Positions 8,249 to 16,814 of a DNA stretch of 54,929 nt are shown here, in pieces (within the stretch, counting starts at the first letter, position 1; each line of letters begins with the position of its first letter). The position numbers and the translations under genes were made by a program. The DNA is from a candidate division KSB1 bacterium (GTDB lineage: Bacteria; Zhuqueibacterota; Zhuqueibacteria; Residuimicrobiales; Krinioviventaceae): positions 38,317 to 93,245 of the forward strand of contig JAPDQV010000012.1 of the NCBI GenBank assembly GCA_034505495.1, written 5' to 3'. A model generated the notes under the pieces. That model did not search any database and had not been told where the DNA came from. It saw only the letters and a list, made by a program, of their open reading frames with translations.

Positions 8249-9382
8249 ATGCTCGTCTCCGTCGTTATGCCTTGTCTCAACGAGCGGAAAACAGTCGGCC
8301 TTTGCGTTCGCAAGGCGATCGACACGCTGCAAAAATTGGGATTGGAGGGTGAAGTCATCGTTGCAGATAACGGCTCAACCGACGGTTCTGCAGAGATTGC
8401 CCGCGAGATGGGCGCACGGGTGATTCACGAAAGCCGGCGGGGATACGGCAACGCCTATCGTGCCGGCATCGCGGCGGCGCGCGGCGATTTCATCGTCATC
8501 GGCGACTCGGATAATTCCTACGATTTCGGCGACATCGGCCGGTTCGTCGAAAAACTGCGCGAAGGGTACGATCTGGTCATGGGAACGCGCTTTCACGGGA
8601 CGATCCTCAAAGGCGCCATGCCCTGGTCGCACCGCTATATCGGCAACCCGCTGCTGACCGGCATCCTCAATCTTTTTTTCCACACCCAAATTAGCGATGC
8701 TCACTGCGGAATGCGCGCCTTTACCAAAGAGGCGTTTCAAAAAATGGATTTGCAAACCGCCGGCATGGAGTTCGCATCTGAAATGGTCATCAAAGCGGCG
8801 CTCGCCGGGCTCAAGATCACCGAAATCCCGATTACGCTGCATCCGGACGGCCGCGGCGGCCCGCCGCACCTGCGTTCCTTTCGCGACGGCTGGCGCCATC
8901 TCCGTTTCATGCTGCTGCACAGTCCGACGCATCTGTTCCTCTATCCCGGTGCCGCCGTTTCTCTGTTGGGCGGACTGCTGATGCTCGGCATGCTCATCGC
9001 CCGTCGGCCGTTGTTCGGCAATTCCATCGACCTGCATCTCATGGTTGTCGGCAGCATGCTCGCGATCCTTGGCTACCAGATCATCCTGCTGGGCGTCTAT
9101 GCCCGAATTTACGCCGTTACCCACGGCTTCCTTCCGCAGAGTCCCCTGTTGAGCAGACTGTTCCGCATCTTTAACCTGGAACGCGGTTTGGCGCTCGGCG
9201 CGACGATTTTTTTTGTCGGCGCCCTTATGGGAGTACTGATGCTCATTCTCTATGCCGAATACCCAAACGGCTATCCGCTGCAGCTGCGGTTGGCGCTTTT
9301 GGCGTCGACCTTGATCATTTTGGGCGCACAAACCGTGTTTTCCTCGTTCTTTTTGAGCATGCTCGGCATCGAGCGCAAATAG
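8249..9382 (+). CDS. Family 2 glycosyltransferase, DPM1/GtrB-like with C-terminal membrane helices
   Basis: The 377-aa protein has a GT-A domain at residues 1-230, with VSVVMPCLNERKTVGLCV, the DxD-type motif GDSDNSYDF and DAHCGMRAFTKEAF. Four hydrophobic segments follow (about 235-370). This layout is that of dolichol/undecaprenyl-phosphate sugar synthases such as GtrB and ArnC. They load a hexose on a lipid carrier for later use by GT-C membrane transferases. A GT39/ArnT-like protein encoded downstream (15549-16814) could be the user. The start is ATG 8249 with AGGGG close by, 14 nt after the previous stop. Confidence 0.85.
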   Translation: MLVSVVMPCLNERKTVGLCVRKAIDTLQKLGLEGEVIVADNGSTDGSAEIAREMGARVIHESRRGYGNAYRAGIAAARGDFIVIGDSDNSYDFGDIGRFVEKLREGYDLVMGTRFHGTILKGAMPWSHRYIGNPLLTGILNLFFHTQISDAHCGMRAFTKEAFQKMDLQTAGMEFASEMVIKAALAGLKITEIPITLHPDGRGGPPHLRSFRDGWRHLRFMLLHSPTHLFLYPGAAVSLLGGLLMLGMLIARRPLFGNSIDLHLMVVGSMLAILGYQIILLGVYARIYAVTHGFLPQSPLLSRLFRIFNLERGLALGATIFFVGALMGVLMLILYAEYPNGYPLQLRLALLASTLIILGAQTVFSSFFLSMLGIERK

Positions 9383-9417
9383 AATCATTGCGAAACCATA
9401 AAGGAGATCGGCCGCCA

Positions 9418-11154
9418 ATGCTGATTTTAGGTCTGAACGACGTTGCCGGAGCCCATCACAACAGCAGCGTTGCCCTGGTCGAAGACGGCAAGGTCATCTT
9501 TGCGGCCTCGGAAGAGCGATTTACGCGCGTCAAATACGAAATGGCCTTTCCGCAACGCAGCCTCGAGGCGGCATTGTCCTTTCGCGGTATTTCACTCGAC
9601 GAAATCGATTGGTTCGCCGTCGGCTACCCGCCCTCCTCGTTCTACGGAGATCTTTTTTGCCGCAGTTTCTGGGATTTACCCCGTACCGTTTTCGGCCTTG
9701 TCGGCCACAATTTTCTCGGCCTACTCAAATATCTGGCTCCGAACCTTAAAAAAATGTACAAACCGGCCGTCTTTCAAAACGGCCTTCGCCGCCTGGGGGT
9801 GCCGCCGGAAAAGATCGTCTTTCTCGATCACCATCTTTCACACGCCGCCAGCGCCTATCGCTGCTCCGGATTCGACGAGTGCCTGACCATCAGTATGGAC
9901 GGTTTCGGCCCGAATCAGCAGGGCCGAAACATAGCCGGCCAAGTCTACTATTGCCGCAACGGCGCCATGCAGCTCCTCGAAGAAGTGCCCCTTTACGCAA
10001 CAGCCTTGTGGTATTCGGCCGTCACCGTTTGTCTGGGACTCAAATACATGGACGGCGAGGGAAAAACTATGGGACTGGCGGCATACGGCGACCCGAATGT
10101 ATGCTACGACCAAATCAAAGACATGGTTTTCCGTTATGAAGACGGCCGGTGGGAAGGGTACCCTTATTGGATCGACTATGTGACCGTGCCGCGCGAGAGC
10201 GTGCTGATCAAGACCGTATCCGGCAGAAAAATCATGGGATTGATCGAGCGCTACGGCAAAGCGAACGTCGCGGCCGCAGCGCAAAAACTGCTCGAAGAAC
10301 GAATTCTCGGCTTTGTCCGACAGTTTCACACCAGGCATCCTTTCCGCAAGGTTGCTTTGGCGGGCGGAACGTTCCTTAACGTCAAAGTCAATAAGCTCAT
10401 CCGTGAGCTGCCGTTTGTCGACGAGGTCTTTGTTCATCCCCACGCAAGCGACGGCGGAACGGCGATCGGAGCGGCGCTGGAGCTTTACCACCGAAAAAGC
10501 GGCGAACCGACCGTCTACCGCCTGACCGACGCCGATCTCGGCGTCGAGTTTTCTGATGAGCAGATTGCCGAGACGCTGCGCGAATTCGGAGAGCAGATCG
10601 AATGGCAAAAACTGGACGGCCGATTACCCGAAGCGGTTGCCGATTCTCTGGTGAGCGGCAAAGTGGTCGGATGGTTTCAGGGACGCGAAGAATGGGGGCC
10701 GCGCGCCCTCGGCCGGCGCAGCGTGTTGGCCGATCCGCGCGATCCCCAAACCCGTGAAATCATCAATTCGCGCATGAAAAACCGCGACTGGTTCATGCCC
10801 TTTGCCCCAAGTTGTCTCGAAGATTACGGCCATTTGCACTTTAAAGATTTCTGCTCCTCGCCGTTCATGACCTTAGCCTTTGACGTAATCGAGGGAAAAG
10901 AGCACGAGATCGCCGCCGCCATCCACGTGGACAATACCGCGCGCGTGCACAGCGTGCGGCGCGACAATCCAAAATATTATGCCGTAATCGAGCATTTTTA
11001 CCGTAAAACCGGCGTTCCCGTCATTCTCAACACCAGCTTTAACCGACACGGCTTGCCGATCGTGCATCACCCGCGGGAAGCGGTCGAACACTTGCTGTGG
11101 GGATGCGTTCACGAACTGGCGATCGGCAGCTATTTGGTGCGCAAACGGTCGTGA
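9418..11154 (+). CDS. Carbamoyltransferase, NodU/CmcH/TobZ family
   Basis: The 578-aa enzyme is predicted to carbamoylate a sugar hydroxyl using carbamoyl phosphate and ATP. The N-terminal ASKHA-like domain begins MLILGLNDVAGAHHNSSVAL and has SEERFTRVK. The metal-binding histidines lie in LDHHLSHAASAY, and SMDGFGPNQQGR follows. The C-terminal domain carries WGPRALGRRSVLADPR, the NRDWFMPFAPS block and VILNTSFNRHG. Length and motifs match the whole family. Start ATG 9418 is set by a strong AAGGAGAT 9 nt upstream; an upstream TTG (9388) is not supported. The stop overlaps the next gene's GTG. In an EPS locus the likely product is a carbamoylated repeat-unit sugar. Confidence 0.92.
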   Translation: MLILGLNDVAGAHHNSSVALVEDGKVIFAASEERFTRVKYEMAFPQRSLEAALSFRGISLDEIDWFAVGYPPSSFYGDLFCRSFWDLPRTVFGLVGHNFLGLLKYLAPNLKKMYKPAVFQNGLRRLGVPPEKIVFLDHHLSHAASAYRCSGFDECLTISMDGFGPNQQGRNIAGQVYYCRNGAMQLLEEVPLYATALWYSAVTVCLGLKYMDGEGKTMGLAAYGDPNVCYDQIKDMVFRYEDGRWEGYPYWIDYVTVPRESVLIKTVSGRKIMGLIERYGKANVAAAAQKLLEERILGFVRQFHTRHPFRKVALAGGTFLNVKVNKLIRELPFVDEVFVHPHASDGGTAIGAALELYHRKSGEPTVYRLTDADLGVEFSDEQIAETLREFGEQIEWQKLDGRLPEAVADSLVSGKVVGWFQGREEWGPRALGRRSVLADPRDPQTREIINSRMKNRDWFMPFAPSCLEDYGHLHFKDFCSSPFMTLAFDVIEGKEHEIAAAIHVDNTARVHSVRRDNPKYYAVIEHFYRKTGVPVILNTSFNRHGLPIVHHPREAVEHLLWGCVHELAIGSYLVRKRS

Positions 11155-12287
11155 ATGAAAAGAACGACATCCTTTTACTTCTCAAGCTCCCGCCGCCGTG
11201 GGGCGGCGGCGAGATCATGCATCAATTGACCGCCGATGCGTTTCGGGAACGATTCACCGTGCAGACGCTGCAGCGCCGCCGCCACAGCAAAGCAGCGCAG
11301 GGGCGTCTGCGACTCGATAATCTGTTCAACGGTCTGTTGTGGTTTTGGAGAACCGTCGCCTTTTGCCTTCACCGACGACCCAAAGCGGTTTTTCTCTGGC
11401 TGCCCAAAAATCTGCCGGCGTTCATCCGTACCGGCCTCCTGGCGGCCGTCCTGCGAAAGAACTGCATCCGCGTCGTCGGCGATCTGCACGGTATGGGATT
11501 CGACTTTGTCGACCATCGGTTGGGACGATTCATCTACCGCAAGTTCATCAACTGCTTTGCGGCGCTGCGGGTCCTGGGGCAAGGCATTGCCGACCAGCTG
11601 CTGAAAAGCGGCTACAAGGGAAGCATATCCGTCATCGACAACGCCGTGGCCGCTCCGGAGTGGGTCCTTGACGAACCGGTCCGCATCCCCTCGCCGCCGC
11701 TGCGGCTGCTTTACTTGGGGGCCGTATCGTCGGCAAAAGGATTTGCCGACGTATTCAGCCTGCTTGCGCTTCTTGAAAAAAAAGAAATCGACTGGCGGCT
11801 GACCGTGGCCGGTGAATGGGTCAAGCCGGCCTTTCGCCGCCGCATGCAAAAGTTGATTGCCGCGACCGGATGGAGCGAGCGCATCCGCTTCGTCGGCCTG
11901 CAGCTCGGCGAGGCTAAATGGAAGTTGCTGACCGAAAGCCATTTTTTGCTGCATTTCAGCCGTCGGGACGGCCAGCCGCTGACGATCATTGAGGCCATGG
12001 CCGCCGGAACGCCGACGATCGCGCGTCCGGTCGGCGCCGTTCCGGAAATGATTCAAGACGGCTGCAACGGTCTTCTCGTGGACACCGTCGACGAGGCAGC
12101 CGATCGAATCGAACAGTTGCTGGAAAACGCTGACGACTATCGCTCCCCGGCGGAAAACGCGCGGGAAACCTATCGCCGACGTTTTACCGTCGAAATCTAC
12201 ATTGACCGGCTCGAAAAGTTTATCAAGGAAATTGCTTATGCTGCAGATTTTTCAATATCAAAAGACCGGCGAATTGATAGTGGATGA
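11151..12287 (+). CDS. Family 4 glycosyltransferase (GT-B)
   Basis: The 378-aa glycosyltransferase has a degenerate N-terminal acceptor half (PPPWGGGEIMHQL near the start). The clear GT4 donor half includes LRLLYLGAVSSAKGFADV, then LHFSRRDGQPLTIIEAMAAGTPTIA and GAVPEMIQDGCNGLLVD. The E-x7-E nucleotide-sugar motif is visible in this last block. Start GTG 11151 overlaps the carbamoyltransferase TGA as GTGA. The C-terminus overlaps the next reading frame by 50 nt. An upstream in-frame ATG at 11097 would overlap the carbamoyltransferase by 58 nt and is not favoured. Sugar donor and acceptor are unknown. Confidence 0.85.
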   Translation: MNEKNDILLLLKLPPPWGGGEIMHQLTADAFRERFTVQTLQRRRHSKAAQGRLRLDNLFNGLLWFWRTVAFCLHRRPKAVFLWLPKNLPAFIRTGLLAAVLRKNCIRVVGDLHGMGFDFVDHRLGRFIYRKFINCFAALRVLGQGIADQLLKSGYKGSISVIDNAVAAPEWVLDEPVRIPSPPLRLLYLGAVSSAKGFADVFSLLALLEKKEIDWRLTVAGEWVKPAFRRRMQKLIAATGWSERIRFVGLQLGEAKWKLLTESHFLLHFSRRDGQPLTIIEAMAAGTPTIARPVGAVPEMIQDGCNGLLVDTVDEAADRIEQLLENADDYRSPAENARETYRRRFTVEIYIDRLEKFIKEIAYAADFSISKDRRIDSG

Positions 12288-14388
12288 GCTGCCCGAGCCG
12301 ATGCTGCGGCCGGGCGGCGTTTTGGTGCGCAATCACTTTTCACTGATCAGCGCCGGCACGGAGCGAACCTCCGTCGAGACGGCGCAGGCCTCTCTGCTCG
12401 GAAAGGCTAAAAAGCGGCCCGATTTGGTCAAGCAGGTGCGCGACAATCTGCGCCGCGAGGGACTCATTGCCACTTGGAATAAAGTGCGCACCCGCCTGGA
12501 CAATTATGCGGCGCTCGGCTACAGCTCAGCGGGCATCGTTATCGAATCGGCGGTCGATGAGTTCAAACCCGGCGAACGCGTGGCTTGCGCCGGGGCCGGC
12601 TATGCATCTCACGCCGAGGTCGTTTTTGTGCCCCGCAATCTGGTCGCCCGCGTGCCGGAAAATGTTGCGCTTGAAGAAGCGGTTTACACGACCCTTGGGG
12701 CGATTGCCCTGCAGGGAGTACGGCAGGCCGAGCCGCGAATCGGTGAACAAGTTATAGTCATCGGACTCGGCCTGATTGGTCTGTTGACCGTACAGCTTCT
12801 AAAGGCCAACGGTTGCCGTGTTATGGGCCTGGATGTACGGCCCGAGGTCTTTTCCTTGGCCTCCGAGCTCGGCTGCGACGACTGTGCGCCGAGCAGCCTC
12901 GACGCTTTGCCGGCCGTCGAGGCGTTTACGCGCGGCATCGGCGCCGATGCCGTCATTCTCACTGCTTCGACGCGCAGCAACGAGCCGATCGAGCTGGCAC
13001 TGCAGGCCGTACGCAAAAAAGGCCGCATCGTCATTGTCGGCGCCGTCGGCATGAATCTGCCGCGCTCGCCCTTTTACGAAAAGGAGCTCGAACTGCGCAT
13101 CTCCTGCTCGTATGGGCCGGGCAGGTACGATCCGAATTACGAAGAAAGAGGCGTCGATTACCCCCTGCCTTACGTGCGGTGGACCGAAAACCGCAACATG
13201 CAGGCTTTCCTCGATCTGCTGGCTGCCGGACGCGTTAATGTACGCCGCCTTACGACCCACATTTTTCCCATCCGCGAAGCGGTAAAGGCCTATGAATTGA
13301 TAACCGGCAAATCCGACGCGCAGCCTTCTCTCGGCGTCCTCATCTCATATCCGCAAGAAAGCGGCCCCCGCCGCGCGCGCGTCGATCTGCCGACCGTCAA
13401 ACCGCTGACTTCGCCGCGCATCGGCTTTATCGGCGCCGGCAATTTTGCCCAAGCCTATCTGCTGCCGCCGCTCGTTCGACTCGGCGTTTCCCTCTCCGGC
13501 GTATTTACCGCCAGCCCCATCGAAGCCAAATCAGCAGCGAAAAAGTACGGCTTTGCCTTTTGTGCCGGCGATGCGGAAACGGTATTCAAAGAATCGGATG
13601 CCGTCGTGATTGCCACGCGCCATGATTCGCATGCCGAATACGTCATCACGGCCCTGCGCGCAGGTCTGCATGTCTATGTGGAAAAACCGCCCGCAGTGAC
13701 GCCCGAACAGCTTCAGGAAATTATTCGCGCCTATCGGCAATACGCCGAACCGGCCGGGCGAACCTTTACGGTCGGCTATAACCGTCGTTTTTCGCCGATC
13801 ATGCGCCGAATCAAAGCCTTTTTTCAGCCGAAACGCGGCCCTATGCAGATCCTCATCCGCATCAACGCCGGCTTTCTGCCTAAAGATCATTGGACCCAGC
13901 TTCCGGAACAAGGCGGCCGGCTGATCGGCGAAGCCTGTCATTTCATCGACATCATGAGTTTTCTCACCGACAGCCGCCCGTTATCGGTTTATGCAGAAAG
14001 TGTTTCGGACGATAATCTGCAGACGACGCAGGCGGACAATGTGGTTTTGCTCGTTAAATTCCTTGACGGCTCAGTAGGCACCCTGTTTTATACGGCTTCC
14101 GGCGACAAAGCGCCGGCTAAAGAATACTATGAAATTCACGCCGGCGGCCGCAGCGTGCTGCTCTACGATTTTCGCAAAGCCGAGTTCTTTGACGGGCGTA
14201 AAAAGCGCACGGTATCCTGTCGCGGCAAGGGTCATGCGGAGGAAATGGCGGCCTTTGTAAAGCTATTGCGCGAAGGCGCTGCCGAGTTCACCTTCGAATC
14301 GTTGATCGACACCTCGCTGGTCACCTTTGCCGCTCATCGTTCGCTCGCTTCAAAAAAACCGCAGGAGGTGGTTTGGCCGAACGCATGA
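12238..14388 (+). CDS. Fused zinc-type dehydrogenase and Gfo/Idh/MocA oxidoreductase
   Basis: The 716-aa protein has two domains. Residues 1 to about 380 form a medium-chain alcohol-dehydrogenase-like NAD(P) enzyme: SLISAGTERTSVE, then GEQVIVIGLGLIGLLTVQLL as the Rossmann motif. Residues about 395-716 are a Gfo/Idh/MocA domain, with RIGFIGAGNFAQAYLLPPL, VEKPPAVTPEQL in place of the EKP motif, and EACHFIDIMSFL. This 'bi-domain oxidoreductase' occurs repeatedly in EPS and lipopolysaccharide loci, presumably for making a modified sugar or sugar acid; its reaction is not established. Start ATG 12238 has AAGGAA 7 nt upstream, inside the preceding gene. Confidence 0.88.
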   Translation: MLQIFQYQKTGELIVDELPEPMLRPGGVLVRNHFSLISAGTERTSVETAQASLLGKAKKRPDLVKQVRDNLRREGLIATWNKVRTRLDNYAALGYSSAGIVIESAVDEFKPGERVACAGAGYASHAEVVFVPRNLVARVPENVALEEAVYTTLGAIALQGVRQAEPRIGEQVIVIGLGLIGLLTVQLLKANGCRVMGLDVRPEVFSLASELGCDDCAPSSLDALPAVEAFTRGIGADAVILTASTRSNEPIELALQAVRKKGRIVIVGAVGMNLPRSPFYEKELELRISCSYGPGRYDPNYEERGVDYPLPYVRWTENRNMQAFLDLLAAGRVNVRRLTTHIFPIREAVKAYELITGKSDAQPSLGVLISYPQESGPRRARVDLPTVKPLTSPRIGFIGAGNFAQAYLLPPLVRLGVSLSGVFTASPIEAKSAAKKYGFAFCAGDAETVFKESDAVVIATRHDSHAEYVITALRAGLHVYVEKPPAVTPEQLQEIIRAYRQYAEPAGRTFTVGYNRRFSPIMRRIKAFFQPKRGPMQILIRINAGFLPKDHWTQLPEQGGRLIGEACHFIDIMSFLTDSRPLSVYAESVSDDNLQTTQADNVVLLVKFLDGSVGTLFYTASGDKAPAKEYYEIHAGGRSVLLYDFRKAEFFDGRKKRTVSCRGKGHAEEMAAFVKLLREGAAEFTFESLIDTSLVTFAAHRSLASKKPQEVVWPNA

Positions 14389-15410
14389 CGGCTTCGGGCG
14401 CACCACCGGGCGTCAGTGTTGCCGTGGTAGTTTTTAACGCCCGGAGCGACATTGCCGAATGCCTTGATTCCCTGCTTCGGCAACAGTATCCGCCCGAGCT
14501 TATGGAGATTCTGGTCATCGACAACGACTCGACCGACGGTACGCAGGAGATCGTCCGTCGGTTTGCCGAAGCCGACAAACGAATAAAATTGATCCGCAAT
14601 CCTGTACGCGGCATTGCCGGCAGCCGCCAAATAGCGCTCGAAAAAGCCGTTCACCCCTTGATCGCCTTTATCGACGCCGACTGCATTGCTCCTCCCCATT
14701 GGCTCATTGGACTGGTCGAAGGCTTTCGCCGCTGGTCGCTCAAAGTCCCCCATCTCGCTGCAGTCGGCGGCGGCAATGTTCCGCCGCAAAATGGACGTTT
14801 TTACCAAGCCCTGGCAATATTCCTCGACTCGTACCTCGGCAGCCACGGCTCGGTACAGGGCCGCCGTTTTCTTCACGATCGGCCTGTTCCGCACCTGCCG
14901 ACCGTCAATGTGCTCTACGACCGCCTCACGCTGCTTGACCTCGGCGGTTTTGACCGATCACTGGGAAACATCGGCGAGGATCAGGACATGAGCTTTCGCC
15001 TGTCTGACCACGGCAAAACCCTGATCTATTTGGCCGGTCTCGAAGTCGTGCACAAAATGCGTTCGACGCTCCGGGAGTGGCTGAAGAATATGTTCACCTA
15101 CGGCAAAGGCCGTATGCGGCTGATGATCAAACACCCCCGCCGGATCGAACCGATCCTTCTGGCGCCGATGCTTCTCGTCGCTGCGCTCGCTCTGACGCCT
15201 CTCGCCGTCTTTTCCCCGATTTTTTTGTCCCCTCTCGTCTATTTTTTCGCTATATTGATGCTGAGCGCTGCAGCAGCCCTGCGCCGCCGTCGGCCCGATC
15301 TGTTGCCGACGCTCTTTTGCCTCTACGTCGGATCGCATCTCTTTTACGGGGCCGGCGAATGGTGCGGCCTGCTTCACGGCTCCAAGTTCAATCGCTGCGA
15401 AGCATTTTAA
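14373..15410 (+). CDS. Family 2 glycosyltransferase with C-terminal membrane segments
   Basis: The 345-aa GT-A enzyme begins VAVVVFNARSDIAECLDSLL and continues VIDNDSTDGTQEIVRR. The metal motif is IDADC, and the acceptor-side block is FDRSLGNIGEDQDMSFRLSDHG, typical of GT2 (ED acid/base pair). Two hydrophobic segments near the C-terminus (about 260-300) suggest membrane attachment. I chose TTG 14373 because AGGAGGTG ends 2 nt before it, although the spacing is short; ATG 14385 is the alternative. The start lies inside the previous gene's last codons (16-nt overlap). A 93-nt gap follows, the largest gap inside the EPS series. Confidence 0.85.
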   Translation: MAERMTASGAPPGVSVAVVVFNARSDIAECLDSLLRQQYPPELMEILVIDNDSTDGTQEIVRRFAEADKRIKLIRNPVRGIAGSRQIALEKAVHPLIAFIDADCIAPPHWLIGLVEGFRRWSLKVPHLAAVGGGNVPPQNGRFYQALAIFLDSYLGSHGSVQGRRFLHDRPVPHLPTVNVLYDRLTLLDLGGFDRSLGNIGEDQDMSFRLSDHGKTLIYLAGLEVVHKMRSTLREWLKNMFTYGKGRMRLMIKHPRRIEPILLAPMLLVAALALTPLAVFSPIFLSPLVYFFAILMLSAAAALRRRRPDLLPTLFCLYVGSHLFYGAGEWCGLLHGSKFNRCEAF

Positions 15411-15548
15411 ATGAAAAAGCTGTCAAAAACTCTGATGTTGCGCGCAGGGGGCAGATAGTACGTTCCGCCCACCCTGTCGCCTTTTTCCGTATATTTAATC
15501 CAAATGGCCAACTTGATTTTCCGAAAAAAATTTAAACGCATAAAATCT

Positions 15549-16814
15549 ATGCGTCGTGAAAAAAGCCTTGCTTACATCCTTTTGACCGCCCTATTGCTGC
15601 GGGTTTTGTTTGCGCTGGTCTTGCCCGCAAAAGGCTTTATCTTTAGCGACGCTCGGCACTACGATCAGGCGGCGAAAAGCCTGTTGGCAGGTGAGGGACT
15701 GGGACCCAAATATCATCGACCGCCGCTCTATCCTCTTTTGATGGCCGGCGTTTACGGGCTCCTCGGCGAGAGTTTTCTTGCCGTGCGCATGGCGGAAGCG
15801 ATTTTGGGCACGCTCTTTTGCCTGCTTATCTTTACCGTCGGCAAACGGGTGTTCAATCCGACGATCGGCTTGATCGCGGCAGCTTTAGCCGCTGTGCATC
15901 CGCATTTTATTCTTGTCGCCGGTATCCTCTACCCCACGCATCTTTATGCGATTTTGCTGGCAGCAATGATTTGGCTGCTGCTGCGCTATGATGAAAGAAA
16001 CAGTTTCGTCGATTTGATTGCCGCTGCTGTTTTCGCCGCTCTCGCCGCCTATACCGTCCCTGCTCTGTTCTTTTTTCTCCCCTTTATATTGCTCTGGCTC
16101 TTGTGGAAACCGACCGGTTTTCAGGCTAAAGCGTCGGCCGTCGGACTGTTCTCCCTGATCTTTTTGCTCGCCCTTTTGCCGTGGACTCTGCACAACTATC
16201 GCCTTTACGGTCGCCTGACCCTGGTACAGCCGGTACCACACAATGTCTTTCCCAACCTTGATAATCTCCAGGCGCAGGAAGAAAAAATCAAATCCGGATT
16301 TCCGGAGGTGACCGAGTATCGAAAGCAGCATCCTCTCGGCACTGACCAAGATCGCCTGGACCGCATCCTATTGCGCTACATCACGCATCCGTGGCAGTCC
16401 ATGCGCTATTTGGTCGGCGAACTGGGACATTTTTGGGCACTCTATCCCGACCGCCTGGACACGGCTTCGGCAGGATATCAGCAGCATATTACCGCAAGAG
16501 ACAGCCGCTTTGTGGCGCTCAAATCGCAATTGTGGGCTGCTGCCCGCATGCTCAGCATCGCAGTCATGGCGCCGGTCTTTTTCTTGGCACTTGTCGGGCT
16601 TGTCGTCACTTTGCCGTGGCAAAGGGGGCAGGGACTGATACTGGCGGTCATTCTCAGTCAAGCAATCGGCTATTCCTTGATCTACGCCGAGGTGCGCTAT
16701 CGAATCCCCATAGAGCCGTACGTGCTGATGTTTACATCCGCAGGCGCGGTTTGGCTCAAACAGCGATTCGATTCGCGAAAAATTCACCAAAAGCTATCGG
16801 AAACAACCCCGTGA
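15549..16814 (+). CDS. GT39/ArnT-like membrane glycosyltransferase
   Basis: This is a GT-C type polytopic protein of about 421 aa with some ten hydrophobic segments. The first periplasmic loop contains FSDARHYDQAAKSLL and HRPPLYPLLMAGVYGLLGE. These match the acidic-residue motif and RPPLYP signature of dolichyl-phosphate-mannose/undecaprenyl-phosphate sugar transferases. Such enzymes use a lipid-phosphate sugar on the periplasmic side, which fits the DPM1-like protein encoded at 8249-9382. The start is uncertain: ATG 15549 or ATG 15504 (15 residues longer), neither with a convincing ribosome site. The stop TGA overlaps the next ATG as TGATG. Confidence 0.8.
   Translation: MRREKSLAYILLTALLLRVLFALVLPAKGFIFSDARHYDQAAKSLLAGEGLGPKYHRPPLYPLLMAGVYGLLGESFLAVRMAEAILGTLFCLLIFTVGKRVFNPTIGLIAAALAAVHPHFILVAGILYPTHLYAILLAAMIWLLLRYDERNSFVDLIAAAVFAALAAYTVPALFFFLPFILLWLLWKPTGFQAKASAVGLFSLIFLLALLPWTLHNYRLYGRLTLVQPVPHNVFPNLDNLQAQEEKIKSGFPEVTEYRKQHPLGTDQDRLDRILLRYITHPWQSMRYLVGELGHFWALYPDRLDTASAGYQQHITARDSRFVALKSQLWAAARMLSIAVMAPVFFLALVGLVVTLPWQRGQGLILAVILSQAIGYSLIYAEVRYRIPIEPYVLMFTSAGAVWLKQRFDSRKIHQKLSETTP

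Noticed and set aside
8375..9418. A 347-codon open frame on the minus strand
   Set aside because: It lies wholly antisense to the DPM1-like glycosyltransferase, has no recognisable domain and reads as Arg/Gln/His-rich low-quality protein, as expected from the complement of a GC-rich gene.
16391..16813. N-terminal extension of the Wzy-like gene
   Set aside because: The frame is open but overlaps the GT39-like gene; the extra residues are Arg/Gly-rich and not membrane-like, and ATG 16814 forms a typical stop/start overlap.
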